From: Hibiscus mutabilis
Lineage: Eukaryota; Streptophyta; Magnoliopsida; Malvales; Malvaceae
Direction: 5' to 3'
DNA length: 64,000 nucleotides
Assembly: GCA_019671005.1 (NCBI GenBank)
Contig: CM033724.1
Location: 25,645,786-25,709,785, forward strand
Part shown: one piece after another, positions 1-11,060 of the stretch
How positions within the stretch are numbered: the first letter of the stretch is position 1
Layout of the letters: the number at the start of each line of letters is the position of its first letter
The notes under the pieces: generated by a model
Databases searched by the model: none
Seen by the model: only the letters and a program-made list of their open reading frames with translations
Told to the model about the DNA's origin: nothing
Translations under genes and position numbers: made by a program

Positions 1-1245
1 TAGTTTCCTTTGATTCAGATGAAGAATCAAAACTGGCAAACTCGACTTCAACTAGAGACAATGGGACTGTGGCATTGGACGGGGTATGAACTGGACTAGC
101 TGTCATGGCATTATCGCTGGTAGAGAGCTTGACAGGGAAGTCTGTAAACTCTGGCACAAAATCAGTTGATAATTTTGTAAGAGCTTATCTGATCACAACA
201 TCCCTGGCCTAGATGTAGTGTGGCATATTGACATTGAGCTCCATAGCTTTTTCCAGCTTTTGGAGAATAATCTCCTGGCGTTGATGAATTTGGGACAACA
301 TTGCTAGTGAACTATCTAGCACGGTTGCTGCCGTGGTTGCTGGCGCGGCCTTTGACTCCTTGGGCTTTGGCGTGTGTGCCTTTGCCTTTCCCTTTCCCTT
401 TCCCTTGTCTTGGGCTCAGCAGCAAGGAGATTCCTCCATATAGCAGCAGTAATTGTTGTTCCTTTGATCATTTTCCCCTTATCCGTATCAAGCTTTGGCA
501 CATTGTGGAGCATACAAACGTTAGAAATCAACAAAGGGAAAAACAAGCTGCCAGTACCTTTTGTTGTGCACTTGTAGGTTTCCTCAATAATGAGCTTGCC
601 AACATTGATTTTGCGCCCCATAACAATGGAGCGCAACAAGATCATCCTTTCTTCCGACACGGTGTCGTTATGGGATGTGGGCATTAGATTCGCCTTGAGA
701 AAGTGATTCCATCCTCTCCTTGGGGTTTCAATGCCAGTCACTTCACCATACGGTGCCCCTTGGATGACACTGTCCATGTCGTGCCAGGCTCACACAAATC
801 TGCCAGTAGCCTCTTTCTCTTGGCAGCGTTCATTGAATCAGCGTACTTGAAATACTCATCCTCTGCACCATTTAACTCAAACATATTATTGATATACCCT
901 TCATCGAAACGAACACATTTACCTCTAATCATCAAGAATGGTGAATCCTTGGTCACAAGGTGCGCATAGAATTCTTAGACGGTTGTGGCATAGATGTCCC
1001 CTTTTTGCAGGCAAAACTAAGTCCATTTGTTCAAGTTAATAGTAGACATGACTTCCGGAGGGAAGCCATTGTTTGTCTCTGTGTTGGGGTCAAAGTGCTT
1101 CTCATAGCAAAAACTCCTCGAGGAAAAATTAGATTCGAACTTTTTCTCGATCTCCTTGCTGAAGAATTGCTTGAAAGAAGTAGAGGAAGAAGCCGTTGAA
1201 ACTTGTTGAAGAAGCTTGAAATGGTGATGAAGAAAAAGGACGATT
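1..1245 (-). pseudogene. Athila third ORF (env-like / putative plant transposon protein domain), C-terminus truncated by window
   Basis: Conceptual translation gives EFYAHLVTKDSP, IRGKCVRFDE and LRSIVMGRKINVGKLI in order. These match the domain known as 'putative plant transposon protein', often annotated as envelope-like in Athila, Calypso and Cyclops elements. Its function is unknown. Around 374-420 a short Arg-Glu run comes from a CTTTCC-type repeat. Residues near 240-300 (KLEKAMELN) look coiled-coil. At least two stops interrupt the N-terminal part (about 960-1,010), and more lie near 180-240. No ATG is visible at the expected start, so the upstream limit is a guess. No transmembrane segment was seen. 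Confidence 0.72.
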
Positions 1246-1780
1246 TGGATTTTTTTACTTGCTTATCGAAAAGAAAGTAAAAAGTGAGAGAGTTGTTTGG
1301 GTCTCTTTTAACCAGCTAGGTGAGAAAGTGAAAGGTTTTAGGTTAGTTGAGTGTTTTAATGGGACTAGTAATTAGGGATAATGATGGGAGAGAAAAAGAA
1401 TTAAAAAAAAGAAAAGGGTGGAGTGATAAGGTTGAAGTGATAAGGTTATAGGAGATAAGATAGGGTTTAAAGTCAAATAAAATAACTCTCTCTTATTTTA
1501 CTAGGCCGATAAAACTAGGTTTTTTTCCTTCTATCTTTTGCACTGTTGCATGCCAAGCTGCTCTGGCACTGCGTCTAGAAGATTTTTCTATTGACGCGTT
1601 AGCCCCTGCCAGTGACCCTGGTAGTGTTCCTGGCATAATGAATCTGCACAACTCAAAGGAAAACTTTTCAACACAGTAACGGAATAAAACTTGAAACTTA
1701 AAAAAAGAAAAACAATTAAAAACCTAAACAAAGAAAAACACTAACCTAATATTTACAAAAACTCAATCCTGATGGTGTTT
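1246..1780 (-). other. Non-coding spacer between Athila pol and ORF3
   Basis: This A/T-rich stretch between the pol stop and ORF3 has no supported reading frame. Athila elements usually carry such a spacer, often with a splice acceptor for ORF3. I see poly-A and poly-T runs but cannot place a splice site. Confidence 0.5.
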
Positions 1781-3136
1781 TCAAGTTACCTCTGCCAAGA
1801 GGATTACCTCTTTTGCATTGTTCTGATCACCTTCCATGTAGTGCTTTAAACGTTGGCCATTCACCTTAAAGATTTCTCCCGTCTTCAAGTTCTTAATGTC
1901 CATAGCTCCATGAGCATAGGGCTTCACAACTTCATAAGGACCTGTCCATCTCGATCTGAGTTTCCCTGGAAATAATTTAAGCCGTGAGTTGAATAAGAAA
2001 ACACGTTGGCTTACCTCAATCTATCTTGGCATTATCCTACTGTCATGCCAACATTTTGCCTTTTCCTTGTAGATCCTAGCGTTATCATAGGCTTGAGTTC
2101 TGAATTCCTCCAACTCATTTAGGTCTAATAACCTCTTTTCTCCACCAGCTCTCCATGCCATGCCAAGTGTTCTGATGGCCAGTAGGCTTTATGCTCAAGC
2201 TCCACTGGTAGATGCCATGGTTTTCTGAAAACAAGTCTAAATGGTAACGTACCCAAAGAAGTTTTAAATGCGGTCCTGTAAGCCCACAAGGACTCGTCTA
2301 GCCTCAAGGACCAGTATTACCTTGATGGATTAATAGTCTTCTCTAGAATGTTTTAATCTTCTTATTTGAAATCTTGGCTTGCTCATTCGTTTATGGATGA
2401 TATGCCGTGGCAATTCTCTGCTGTATACCATACCTGCACAAAGCTTTAGAAATTAGATTACATTTAAAATGGGTGCCCTCATCATGAATAATCACTCTAA
2501 GGGTACCAAATCTAGTAAAAATGTGTTTGTGCAAAAACTTGGCAACATCCTTGGCATCGTTTGTTGGTAGAGCCACAACTTCTACCCACTTAGATACGTA
2601 GTCAATAGCCACAATAATGTATACATTACCAAACGAGGGTGGAAAATGACCCATAAAGTCTATCCCCTATACACCAAATAAATACACAAGCATAATGTTT
2701 TGAAGCGGTAGTTGGTGTATGCCAGAGATGTTTCATGTCCGTTGGCATCGATCACATGCCTTGGCATACTCGTGGGCATCCTTGTATAGTGTGGGCCAAA
2801 AGAATCCTGACTGCAGTACCTTGGAAGCAGTCTTTACCCCAGCAAAGTGACCTCCATATGGTGCGGCATGGCACAAATGCAATATGTTATGCTGCTCATC
2901 CTCGGGCACACACCGGTGGATCACTTGGTTGGCACACTGTTTGAACAATATTGGCTCATCCCAATAATATTTCCTGACTTCCCGCAAGAACCTTTTCTTG
3001 GCATTGTATGCCAAGTTTGGTGGCAGAATGTTACTTACCAAGTAGTTGACAATGTCAGCATACCATGGCATAGTATGAACTGCAAGCAAATACTCATTAG
3101 GAAATTCATCTCTTATCGAATTGCTCTTGCCATCTT
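1781..3136 (-). pseudogene. Athila integrase
   Basis: The HHCC zinc-binding region reads HLCHAAPYGGHF then CDRCQR (2,733-2,920). The core has VAIDYVSKWVEV (first Asp, about 2,590) and IIHDEGTHF (second Asp, about 2,480). The third catalytic residue is lost: the usual NREIK block reads NKKIK near 2,360, Glu to Lys. Stops flank it on both sides. The C-terminal part resumes with LDESLWAYRTAFKTSLG (2,307 downward) and ends KVNGQRLKHYMEGD before a TGA at 1,781-1,783. The enzyme inserted element cDNA; this copy could not. Confidence 0.85.
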
Positions 3137-3590
3137 CAAGATGATGCTCCAAACGTGAGACATGGTCAGCTACTACATTTTCACCGTCCTTTTTGTCTCG
3201 GATCTCAAGGTCGAATTCTTGAAGCAAGAGTGTCCATCGGATTAGTCTGGGCTTGGCATCCTTCTTTGCCAAGAGATAATTCAATGCCGAATGATCTATA
3301 AAACCACAACCTTGTTACCAATTAAATAAGATTTAAATTTGTCAAAAGCAAATACAACCGCAATAAATTCTTTCTTGGTCGTAGAGTAATTTAGTTGTGC
3401 TTTGTTTAAGGTTCGGCTGGCATAGTAGATGGCATAGAAAACCTTGCCATGCCTTTGTCCCAAGACTGCTTCAACGGCATAGTCGCTGGCATCGCACATG
3501 TGCTCGAAGCGCTCATTCCAGTCCGGTGCCACAACTATAGGGGCATTGATCAACTTTTCTTTAAGTTCCTGAAATGCTCTCAAATAAAAA
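3137..3590 (-). pseudogene. Athila RNase H
   Basis: The frame 3,583-3,296 gives CDASDYAVEAVLGQR and the conserved YYASRTLNKAQ and TTKKEFIAVVFAFDKF blocks. The frame 3,284-2,733 continues with LNYLLAKKDAKPRLIRWTLL and ends in VVADHVSRL. A one-base deletion near 3,299, in the codons before DHSAL, breaks the frame between them. RNase H removed the RNA template during reverse transcription. Confidence 0.85.
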
Positions 3591-4655
3591 TCGTCAAATA
3601 CAAAAGTGGCATTATATTATAACAACAAGCATAAAAGGTTTTGCAATTTTTGAAAAATCTTTAATAAAACATCGGTAAAAATCGGCATGTCCTAAAAAGC
3701 TCCTTATACCTTTAACACTTATTGGAGGTGGTAGCTGCTTAATTACCTCAACTTTTTCTTGATCAACCGCTAACCCTCTCTCAGTTACCTTGTGCCCGAG
3801 AAGAATGCCCTCCTCCACCTTGAAGTGGCATTTCTCCCAGTTCAACACTAGGTTTTTCTCTATGCATCTCTTCAAGACTTGCTCCAAACTCTGAAGACAT
3901 TCCTCATATGTTTTGCCAAACACTGAGAAATCATCCATGAACACTTCCATGTTATCCTCGATTATATCAGAGAAAATGGACATCATGCAACATTGAAATG
4001 TTGTCGGTGCATTACATAGGTCGAATGGCATCCTTCTGAATGCAAACGTCCCATATGGGCACGTGAACGTAGTCTTCTATTGATCATCAGGGGTGATGGC
4101 AATCTGGTTATAACCTGAATAACCATAAAAAAAACAATAGAAAGCTTTACCTGCCAACCTATCTAGCATGTGGTGAATGAATGGTAGTGGGAAGTAGTCC
4201 TTCCTCGTGGTCTTGTTCAGCCTCCTATAGTCCATGCACACTTTCCATCCTGTGATAGTTCTGGAGGGGATTAACTCAGCTTCATTGTTTTGTACCACGG
4301 TCATGCCACCCTTCTTTGGCCCGCATTGCACTGGGCTAATCGAAAAGCTATCAGAAATGGGATATATAATCTCGGCATCAAGCCACTTTATGATCTCTTT
4401 CTTCACTACCTCTTTCAGCTCGGGTTTAGCCTTCTTTGGCCTTCAATTAGCCTTCTTGTGCATGCAAATGGTTGGGCTAATACCTCTGATGTCTGCCAAG
4501 GTCCATCCTAATGCTTGCTTATGATCACATAATATTGCCAACAATCTTTCCTCCTGATCATTAGTGAGACCAGTGGCAATGATCACCGGCAGAGTTGTCT
4601 GTTCACCTAAGTAAGCATACTTCAAGTGATCTGGCAGTGCTTTCAGTTCCAACGT
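3591..4655 (-). pseudogene. Athila reverse transcriptase
   Basis: The order is an N-terminal linker (LPVIIATGLTNDQEERLL), SPVQCGPKKGGMTVV, GWKVCMDYRRLNK, DYFPLPFIHHMLDRLAG, GYSGYNQIAITPDDQ and then MPFDLCNAPTTFQ. The catalytic FMDDFSVFG is intact near 3,925. A TAG directly after PDDQ (about 4,075), a stop near 4,445 and frame damage near 3,610 break it. The lineage is clear from the long SPVQ-PKKGG block, which chromoviruses lack. Confidence 0.88.
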
Positions 4656-5300
4656 TGGTGGCTCCTTAATTGATGGTTTAGGTCCTTGATTTCTCTGCCG
4701 GCCAACTGTAGTGGCTCAAAATAACTCACCTCCTCAGCCTCCAAGACTGATTCTTCTGGTTCCTCAAACAGTTCAGCTATGCCATCAAAGTCGCTGGCAT
4801 CAAATTCTATATCCTGGCATAATTGTGTCGTGTCCACAGTTTAAATGGACTCCATCATCTCCTCTACTTGGCACTCATCAGGTTCATCTGCACATTTCAA
4901 ATCTTGAAACACATTAAATGTAACTTGCTGATTATTCATGCACATTGTTAGTTCCCCTTTATGAACATCAATCAAAGCCCTACTTGTGGCAAGAAAAGGT
5001 ATCCCCAAAATAATTGGGACATTAATATCAGTCTCATAATCCAAAATGATAAAATCATCTAGAAAAATAAATTTGTCTACCTTTACCAACACATCCTCAA
5101 TCTTACCCTCGAGATGTGCATAGGATCGGTCTGCCAGCTGAAGTGTCACTGTGGTAGGTCTTTCTTCTATGCCAAGCTCTCAGGAGACTGACATTGGCAT
5201 CAAGTTGATGCTGGCACCTAGGTCACACAGTGCATTACCCACGAATTTGTTGCCAATGGTGAAAGGAATAGTGAAACTTCCCAGATCTTTCAACTTTGGT
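4656..5300 (-). pseudogene. Athila aspartic protease and PR-RT linker
   Basis: The active-site block ALCDLGASINLMP lies at about 5,185-5,235; DLGA in place of DSGA is usual for Athila. It is followed by TVTLQLADRS, VLVKVDKFIFLDDFIILD and the flap-side block VPIILGIPFLATSRALIDVHKG. One stop (after MSVS, about 5,178) splits active site from core. The acidic linker ELFEEPEESV leads to RT. PR would cut the Gag-Pol precursor. Confidence 0.83.
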
Positions 5301-7231
5301 GGCAATCAGTTTAGGATCATGGCACTGCATCCTTCGGTTAGAGCAACAGTTTCAAAGTCTCCCAACTTTCTCTTTTTGGACAGAATGTCCTTCATAAATT
5401 TGACATAGTTGGGCATTTGTTCAAGGGCTTCTACCAATGAAATGTTGATTTGCAATTGCTTAATAACCTCCCAGAAGCGCTTGAACTGCTGGTCTTGTTT
5501 ATGCTTTTGAAGTCTTGCTGGAAATGGTGGTGGCAGATAAACATATGTCGGCGCTGCTGGCTTTGCCAACGCAGTGCTAGCATCAGTTTGTTTAGCATCG
5601 GTGCTGGCATCGGTATGCTATCTGACATCGGTTCTGGCATCAGTATGTTGTCTGGCATCATCTGCTTTTGTTTCCTCTTTCTTGGCTCCACTGAGATCAT
5701 TTGCTGGCACATGATTCTCAACTTCGCAATTAACTGGCTGCTTGGCAGCTTTCTCCACCTCACACTGCTTACCGCTCTAAAGAGTTATGGCTTTACATTG
5801 CTCATTTTCTTTGTGCCGAGCATATTTTGTGTCACTTAGCAATGCTCCTTGGGGTCGATTGCTGAGTGCATTGGTAATCTGCCCAATCTGGACTTCCAAA
5901 TTTCTCATTGATGCTGCCAAACTCTAGACTGTGGCATCATTCCTCTCCATGTACTATATGAGTGTGCCACCTTGGTTGAGTCTCTGCCCTTGCTGTAAAT
6001 TGTTTTGGGATTTCTGTGGCATGGCATTCTAGTAGAATGCTGGCATGGCATTGTTATTCTGCCTCTGGGTATTCTGACGTTGGGCATTGTACCGGTTACC
6101 TCCTTGATTTCCCCATGCTAAACTAGGGTGTTGTCTCCAACCCGCATTATAAGTATTGGAGTTAGGATTATAGTAACGATTAACATTGCAAACAAAGTTT
6201 ACCAATTCAGGGTTTGTAGGGCATTCATCCACATGATGATTCTCTCCATAGATTGTACGGAAAGGGTCTAATGCTTTGACTTCTTGGGACTCGTTCTTTT
6301 GCAATGTTCTTACCATGCTAGTAAGGTTGGAAATCTCGGCATGAATGGACGTTAGTTCGTCAACCTAAAATTTCCCATTGGTTTTAGTTCTGGTCCCAAG
6401 TCTCGCAATAGGATATTCAAAATCATTGATTGCAATCCTCTCTAAAATGTCAACAGCCTCGGTGTACGTCTTGTCAAGCAACGAACCAGCTATTGAAGCA
6501 TCGACAACAGTCCTCGTTTGTGCATTCAATGCATTGTAAAATATCTGTATCTGGGTCCAATTCGGGAATCTATGCATAGGACACCTCCTTAACAGGTCTT
6601 TAAATCTTTCCCAAGAATCATATAAGGTCTCATCCTTAGCCTGCCTAAATGTGATGATCTCACCTCGCAGCTTGGCAGTGAGTGTTGGCAGCTAGAATCT
6701 TGTCAAGAACTTCTGGCATAGGTCTGCCCACAAAGTAATTGATCCAGGTGGCAAGGAGTTAAGCCAAGCCTTTGCTCTGTCTCTCAAAAAGAAAGTGAAT
6801 AACGTCAGCTTCACGATATCTTCAGGTACTCTATTTTGTTAGAATAACTGGCAAATCTCCATGAACTGCTGTAGATGTTGCCTCGAATCTCCAGTGAGTG
6901 CTCCATCAAACTGACCTACATTCAAAAGAGTTTGAATCATTACCGGCTTAAGTTCAAAATTGACAGCATTTACCTCTGTGCCAACAAGTCCTAGCATCAC
7001 AATATCAATGGTTGGTGTCGAATATTTTCTAATAGGTCTCTCATTAATAATTGGGACAGCAAGTGGTGGTGGTATCTCATTGTTAAGTGAATTTCCTCCA
7101 TTGTTCACCACACCATTCCTTCCATTACCTTGGTTTTGCATCTCTCTAAATCTTCTTTTTAACCTCCGCAAGGTTTTCTCAATTTTCGGATCATATGGCC
7201 ACTCGTCCACCACAGGATTGCTTCTGGTCAT
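5301..7231 (-). pseudogene. Athila gag
   Basis: The start MTRSNPVVDEW at 7,231 lies about 86 bp inside the PBS, a normal leader. The capsid part reads LKPVMIQTLLNVGQFDGALTG, FFLRDRAKAWLNSLPPGS and TLYDSWERFKDLLRRCP. The C-terminal part has NPNSNTYNAGWRQHP and then VYLPPPFPARLQKHKQDQQF, which leads into PR as in other Athila gags. At least five stops are present (near 6,840, 6,695, 6,365, 6,030 and 5,925). An imperfect Thr-Asp-Ala repeat (about 5,570-5,670) comes from repeated ACTGATGCCAG-like words. Confidence 0.86.
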
Positions 7232-7317
7232 ACACCGTCAAAAACAAAAGGTAAAAACAAAAATAAAGATAAAGAAAGGCAAGTAAAAAATTTAAGAAAG
7301 AATCAATTACATTGCAA

Positions 7318-7335
7318 TCCCCGACAATGGCGCCA
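7318..7335 (-). other. Primer binding site, tRNA-Asp type
   Basis: The minus strand reads TGGCGCCATTGTCGGGGA. Known Athila elements have nearly the same 18-mer here and prime from tRNA-Asp. It sits 6 bp inside the LTR, which supports the LTR boundary at 7,342. Confidence 0.85.
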
Positions 7336-7341
7336 AAAACT

Positions 7342-8939
7342 TGTAGACTCTCTAGGTGAATGTTGGCGAAAGTAGCAAAAGATATGTGTTGGAAAAGTGT
7401 AAAAACGTGCCAAGATGAGTCTTTTACGTACAAGTATACACGGTCTACAAGTAATACAGCTGGTAAGATGAGTATCTATTCCACAAAGATTGACTTGGAA
7501 TTCAATTGCTTTGATTGTTACTTGCCTTAAGAAAAAGTTGATTTGTTTTGAAATTGGTTTTGAAAATAATTGAAAATAAAAGAAATAAAAGTAAAGTAAA
7601 GACGTTGGCAAGGAAGATGCTTTAATAATTGATGAGCGTTAGCAGGGAATGCCTAGTTTTCACGCTTTTCATGCCGTGCCAGCCTTTAATATCAACCTGT
7701 CTAGGCATTGTTTGTCGAGCAGATTCAAAATTAGCAAAGCCTCACTCGATGGTCATTGCCCTAAATTGATCATGTAAAAACCCCTATATCTCTATAGTGC
7801 TTGTTTTTAAATAAACCAATTTGATTAAGATCCAATCTATACTCCTAAGGGTAGATTTCACTCCCGAAGTAAGTTTATCTACTTGAACAACTTCTCTCGA
7901 AGCTTCTCTCCTTAGTATTCAACAACTTGATCGTTGTCACCCCAAGTTTGTTATGATATTGAGGAGCAATAGTCCAACAGTGCCAGCTCTCTCTTGGCAT
8001 AGTACTTGGGAAATATTAAAGTATGTCGAATAGTGAAAACATTGCCAATGTAGATTATTATTAAAAACTAAAACATAAAAATAGCATTCAACGCAAACAT
8101 CCCCCACAAACTATTAAATTAGTTCATGGTGAGGGATTTAACCAACAACCCACAAGCATTTTCAAAATACATCATCATTAAAAACAAAATAAAATAACTT
8201 GAAAGAGAGAATAGGCTAGAAGGGGTCTCTCGATGCAGCACATCAAGATCCAGGCTTCTCGGCCAAGTTGGTCGAACCACCCTTCCAAGGTGTAGCCGGT
8301 TGTCAATCGTCGCACACCAACTCCTCACGATCTAATCTTCTCTCCTCAAAGTCTAGCTTGGTTGGTGTTTAAATAGGCATGCGGGGAAGGGATATGATGA
8401 GATCCTCATTTGAATTTTGAATTTCAACTGCCCAAGGGATAACGGATTATCATCTTATCCAAATTTAAATGAGAGCTGATCAGGCTAGGGATGACGTCAT
8501 ACTGCCGATGCTGCCTTGGCGTCCAAGCTTGGCATGAATCTGCCAAAAAGTTTTGGCACCATCTTATCCGCTATTTTTTCAGAGATTGATCCAATTGCTA
8601 TCTTTTCGGAGCCTGATCATTTCCTACTTTTACAGGGTCCAACAGCTCCTTGGCGTGGCATCAAGTTCACTTCTCTGCCAACCGGTGCTTGGCATTGTAT
8701 AGTCTACCTGTGCCAATAGCACCCGACATTCTCTTTGGTGCTCCTTCCTGTGTTGCTTTTCTGGGCCAAATCCTATGCCAAACCTGCAAATTGCCAACAA
8801 CACAACCCTTCACACTGGCATAGAACTCCTTATGCAAATGCATGATTCTAACATCCTAATGCAACTAAATTTACCTAAAAACAAGCAAAAGCATTGTAAG
8901 ATTGACATTAGAAACAATACTTTTAGAGAGGTAACAACA
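7342..8939 (-). repeat. Athila 5' LTR
   Basis: The boundary next to the PBS is clear: the LTR ends ...GAGTCTACA on the minus strand. The outer end is placed at 8,939, where TGTTGTTACC would begin the LTR; coding sequence of B is recognisable just beyond. A length of about 1.6 kb suits Athila. It has no long frame and is rich in TGGCA/TGCCA words. The outer end is approximate because the partner LTR is outside the window. Confidence 0.7.
8367..8376 (-). promoter_or_regulatory. Candidate TATA box of the Athila LTR
   Basis: The minus strand reads CTATTTAAAC, about 570 bp from the LTR start. It is the best TATA-like word in the expected U3/R position. Found by motif only. Confidence 0.3.
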
Positions 8940-9600
8940 ACTGAGGTCGGTATCGGAGGTTCAAAGTTTTTTAGGGTTGGCAAGATATTATCGACATTTC
9001 GTAGATGGGTTTTTGAGGATTGCAGCTCCTTTGACGAGGTTGTTGTAAAAGAATGTGAGTTTTGAGTGGACAAAATGTAAACAACAAGCATTCGATAAGA
9101 TGATGGAAGCTTTGGCACACGCTCCAATCTTGATTCAACCTGAGTCAGGGAAGGAGTTTGTTGTGTAGAGTGATGCATCTTATGTGGGTTTGGAATACGT
9201 GTTGATGCACGAATGAAGGGTTTTCACCTATGCATCTAGGTAGTTGAAGGTGCATGAACGAAATTACCCTACGCACGATATTGAGTTTGTGGCATTGGTG
9301 TTTGCCTTGAAGATTTGACGACACTATCTCTATGGTGAGAAGTGTACGGTGTATACAGATCACAAAAGTTTGAAATACATGATACCTCTGAAAGAGTTGA
9401 ATCTTAGGCAACGAAGATGGTTGGAGTTGCTTAAGGATTATGATTTAACGATTGAGTACCACCCGAGGAAAGCTCACGTGGTAGCAGATGCTTTGAGTAG
9501 AAACGTCACGATAGAGTTAAGATCGATGTTTGCTCGACTGAGTGTAACGCATGGTGGTGGTTTATTGGTTGAGTTGCAAGTGAAGCCTCCGATGTTGTAG
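8940..9600 (+). pseudogene. Element B, RT end and RNase H
   Basis: Coding resumes with a frameshifted FLGL block, then YYRHFVDGFLRIAAPLTRLL and APILIQPESGKEFVV. RNase H follows: SDASYVGL, RNYPTHDIEFVALVFALKI, GEKCTVYTDHKSLKYM, LRQRRWLELLKDYDLTIEYHP and VVADALSRNV. At least five in-frame stops occur, several at codons that are CAG, CAA or TGG in sister copies in this window. The RT start is missing because Athila inserted here. Confidence 0.85.
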
Positions 9601-10819
9601 ATGATTAAGGAGAAACAATCGTATGATGATGCGCTAGTACCGCATGTTAAGGATATCTTGGATGGAAATCAGACGGACTATGGTTTTAGTGAAGATGGGG
9701 TTTTGTATTTTGAAAAGTCGAGTGGTGGTGCCGAGTGATAAAGAGTTGAGACACACTATCTTGAATGAGGCACATTCGAGTCCTTTTGCTATGAATCCGA
9801 GGAGTACGAAGATGTATCAAGACTTGAAGAAATAGTAATTTTGGGTTGGTTTGAAGAAGGATGTTAAGGATTTTGTGTTTTGTTGCATGATTTTCCAACG
9901 TGTTAAGGTGGAACATCAGTTTCCTTTAGGGTTAATGCAACCGTTAAAGGGTCCCTGAATAGAAATAGGAGAGGATCATCATGGATTTCATGTCTAGGTT
10001 GCCTTTGACACCATCAAGGAAGAATTCTGTTTGGGTGATCGTGAATAAGTTTATGAAGTGTGCACATTTTCTAGCTGTGCATACAACGTATACTTTGGAT
10101 AAGTTGGAAGAGTTGTACATTGCCGAGATTGTAAGGTTGCATGGTGTGCCAAAGTTTATTGTATCAGATAGAGATATGTGTTTCACTGCAAGGTTCTAGG
10201 AATGTTTGCATAAAGCATTGGGTACACGGTTGAACTTTAGTACCTCGTATCATCCGCAAACGGATGGTCAATCAGAGCGTGTTATCCAAGTGTTGGAGGA
10301 TACGTTGCAATGTTGCATTATAGATTTCAATGGATCTTGGGAGAATCAGTTGCCGTTGGTGGAGTTTTCTTATAATAATAGTTATCAGGCTAGTAACCAG
10401 ATGGCACCGTACAAGGCTTTGTATGGCAGAAAGTGTCGTCGCCACTTTGTTGGGCGGAGGAAAAAGAGAAGTATGTTTCTTTGCAGGATGTGATGAAGGA
10501 TACCAATTAGAAAGTGAAGCTCATTAGTGACCATATGAAAGTGGCTTCAAACCGACAAAAGTCGTATGCTGACTTGAGATGGAGGGAGATTGAGTATGCA
10601 GTTGGTGACTATGTGTTCTAGAAGATTTTTCCTTAGAAGAAGATGATGAGGTTCGGGCAGAAGGGTAAGTTGAGTCCTAGGTTTATTCGGCCATATGAGG
10701 TGTTGAAGCCCGTTGATCCAGTTGTGTACAAGCTGAGGTTGTCGGCTGTCTTAGAAAAGATACATGATGTTTTCCATGTGTCGATGCTTCAGAGGTATAG
10801 ATAGGATCCTTCGCATGTA
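9601..10819 (+). pseudogene. Element B, integrase
   Basis: The zinc region begins VVPSDKELRHTILNEAHSSPFAM, but the CxxC pair reads CCMIF, so one Cys is replaced by Phe. In the core the first Asp is changed (VIVNKF where sister copies have VIVDRF), the second is kept (VSDRDMCFT) and the Glu is kept (GQSERVIQVLED). The C-terminal part has GRKCRRHF, KLSPRFIRPYEVL and IHDVFHVSMLQRYR. Stops at about 9,837, 9,958, 10,197, 10,510 and 10,620, plus frame changes, inactivate it. Confidence 0.86.
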
Positions 10820-11032
10820 ATGCCTGTGGAAGAGATTGAGTTTAATCTGAATTTGACCTATGATGAGGAACCAGTGGGAATTATAGATTCGAGTAGCAAA
10901 GTTCTCTGCGGAAAGACTATAGAATTGCTAAAGGTGTTGTGGCGGCACCGCGGTGTAGAGGAAGCTATTTGGGAGAGCAGAAAGGACATGTTGAAGCAAT
11001 TCCCTCATCTTTTTCCACTAGGTAAATTTTGA
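10820..11032 (+). pseudogene. Element B, chromodomain-like C-terminal tail of Pol
   Basis: This open stretch of about 70 codons reads EEPVGIIDSSSKVLCGK and KVLWRHRGVEEAIWESRKDM, then stops just before the PPT. Related tails in Tekay/Del-type chromoviruses hold a degenerate chromodomain thought to steer integration to heterochromatin. The same tail ends C, D and I. Confidence 0.78.
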
Positions 11033-11045
11033 GGACAAAATTTAT

Positions 11046-11060
11046 TAAGACGGGGAGAGT
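11046..11060 (+). other. Polypurine tract of element B
   Basis: TAAGACGGGGAGAGT directly precedes the LTR start TGTAATGCC. In D the equivalent site reads AAGTGGGGGAGAGT. The PPT primes plus-strand DNA synthesis. Confidence 0.75.

Larger units (their letters stand above)
1..8939 (-). mobile_element. Athila-lineage Ty3/gypsy retrotransposon, 3' end outside window
   Basis: Read on the minus strand the order is 5' LTR (7,342-8,939), PBS, gag, PR, RT, RNase H, IN and then an extra third ORF that runs off the left edge. The extra ORF, the PR motif DLGASINLM, the RT motif FMDDFSVFG and the PBS starting TGGCGCC together identify the Athila lineage. Its 3' LTR should lie left of position 1. The element splits the RT of element B, whose coding sequence resumes at about 8,940. 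Stops and frameshifts in gag, pol and ORF3 show it is dead. Confidence 0.9.

Noticed and set aside
301..687. Plus-strand frame of 128 codons near the left edge
   Set aside because: It is antisense to the env-like ORF3; the low-complexity run is the complement of the Arg-Glu repeat.
7191..7611. Minus-strand frames rich in Phe and Tyr across the Athila leader and LTR
   Set aside because: They cross the PBS and LTR boundary and have no similarity that I recognise.
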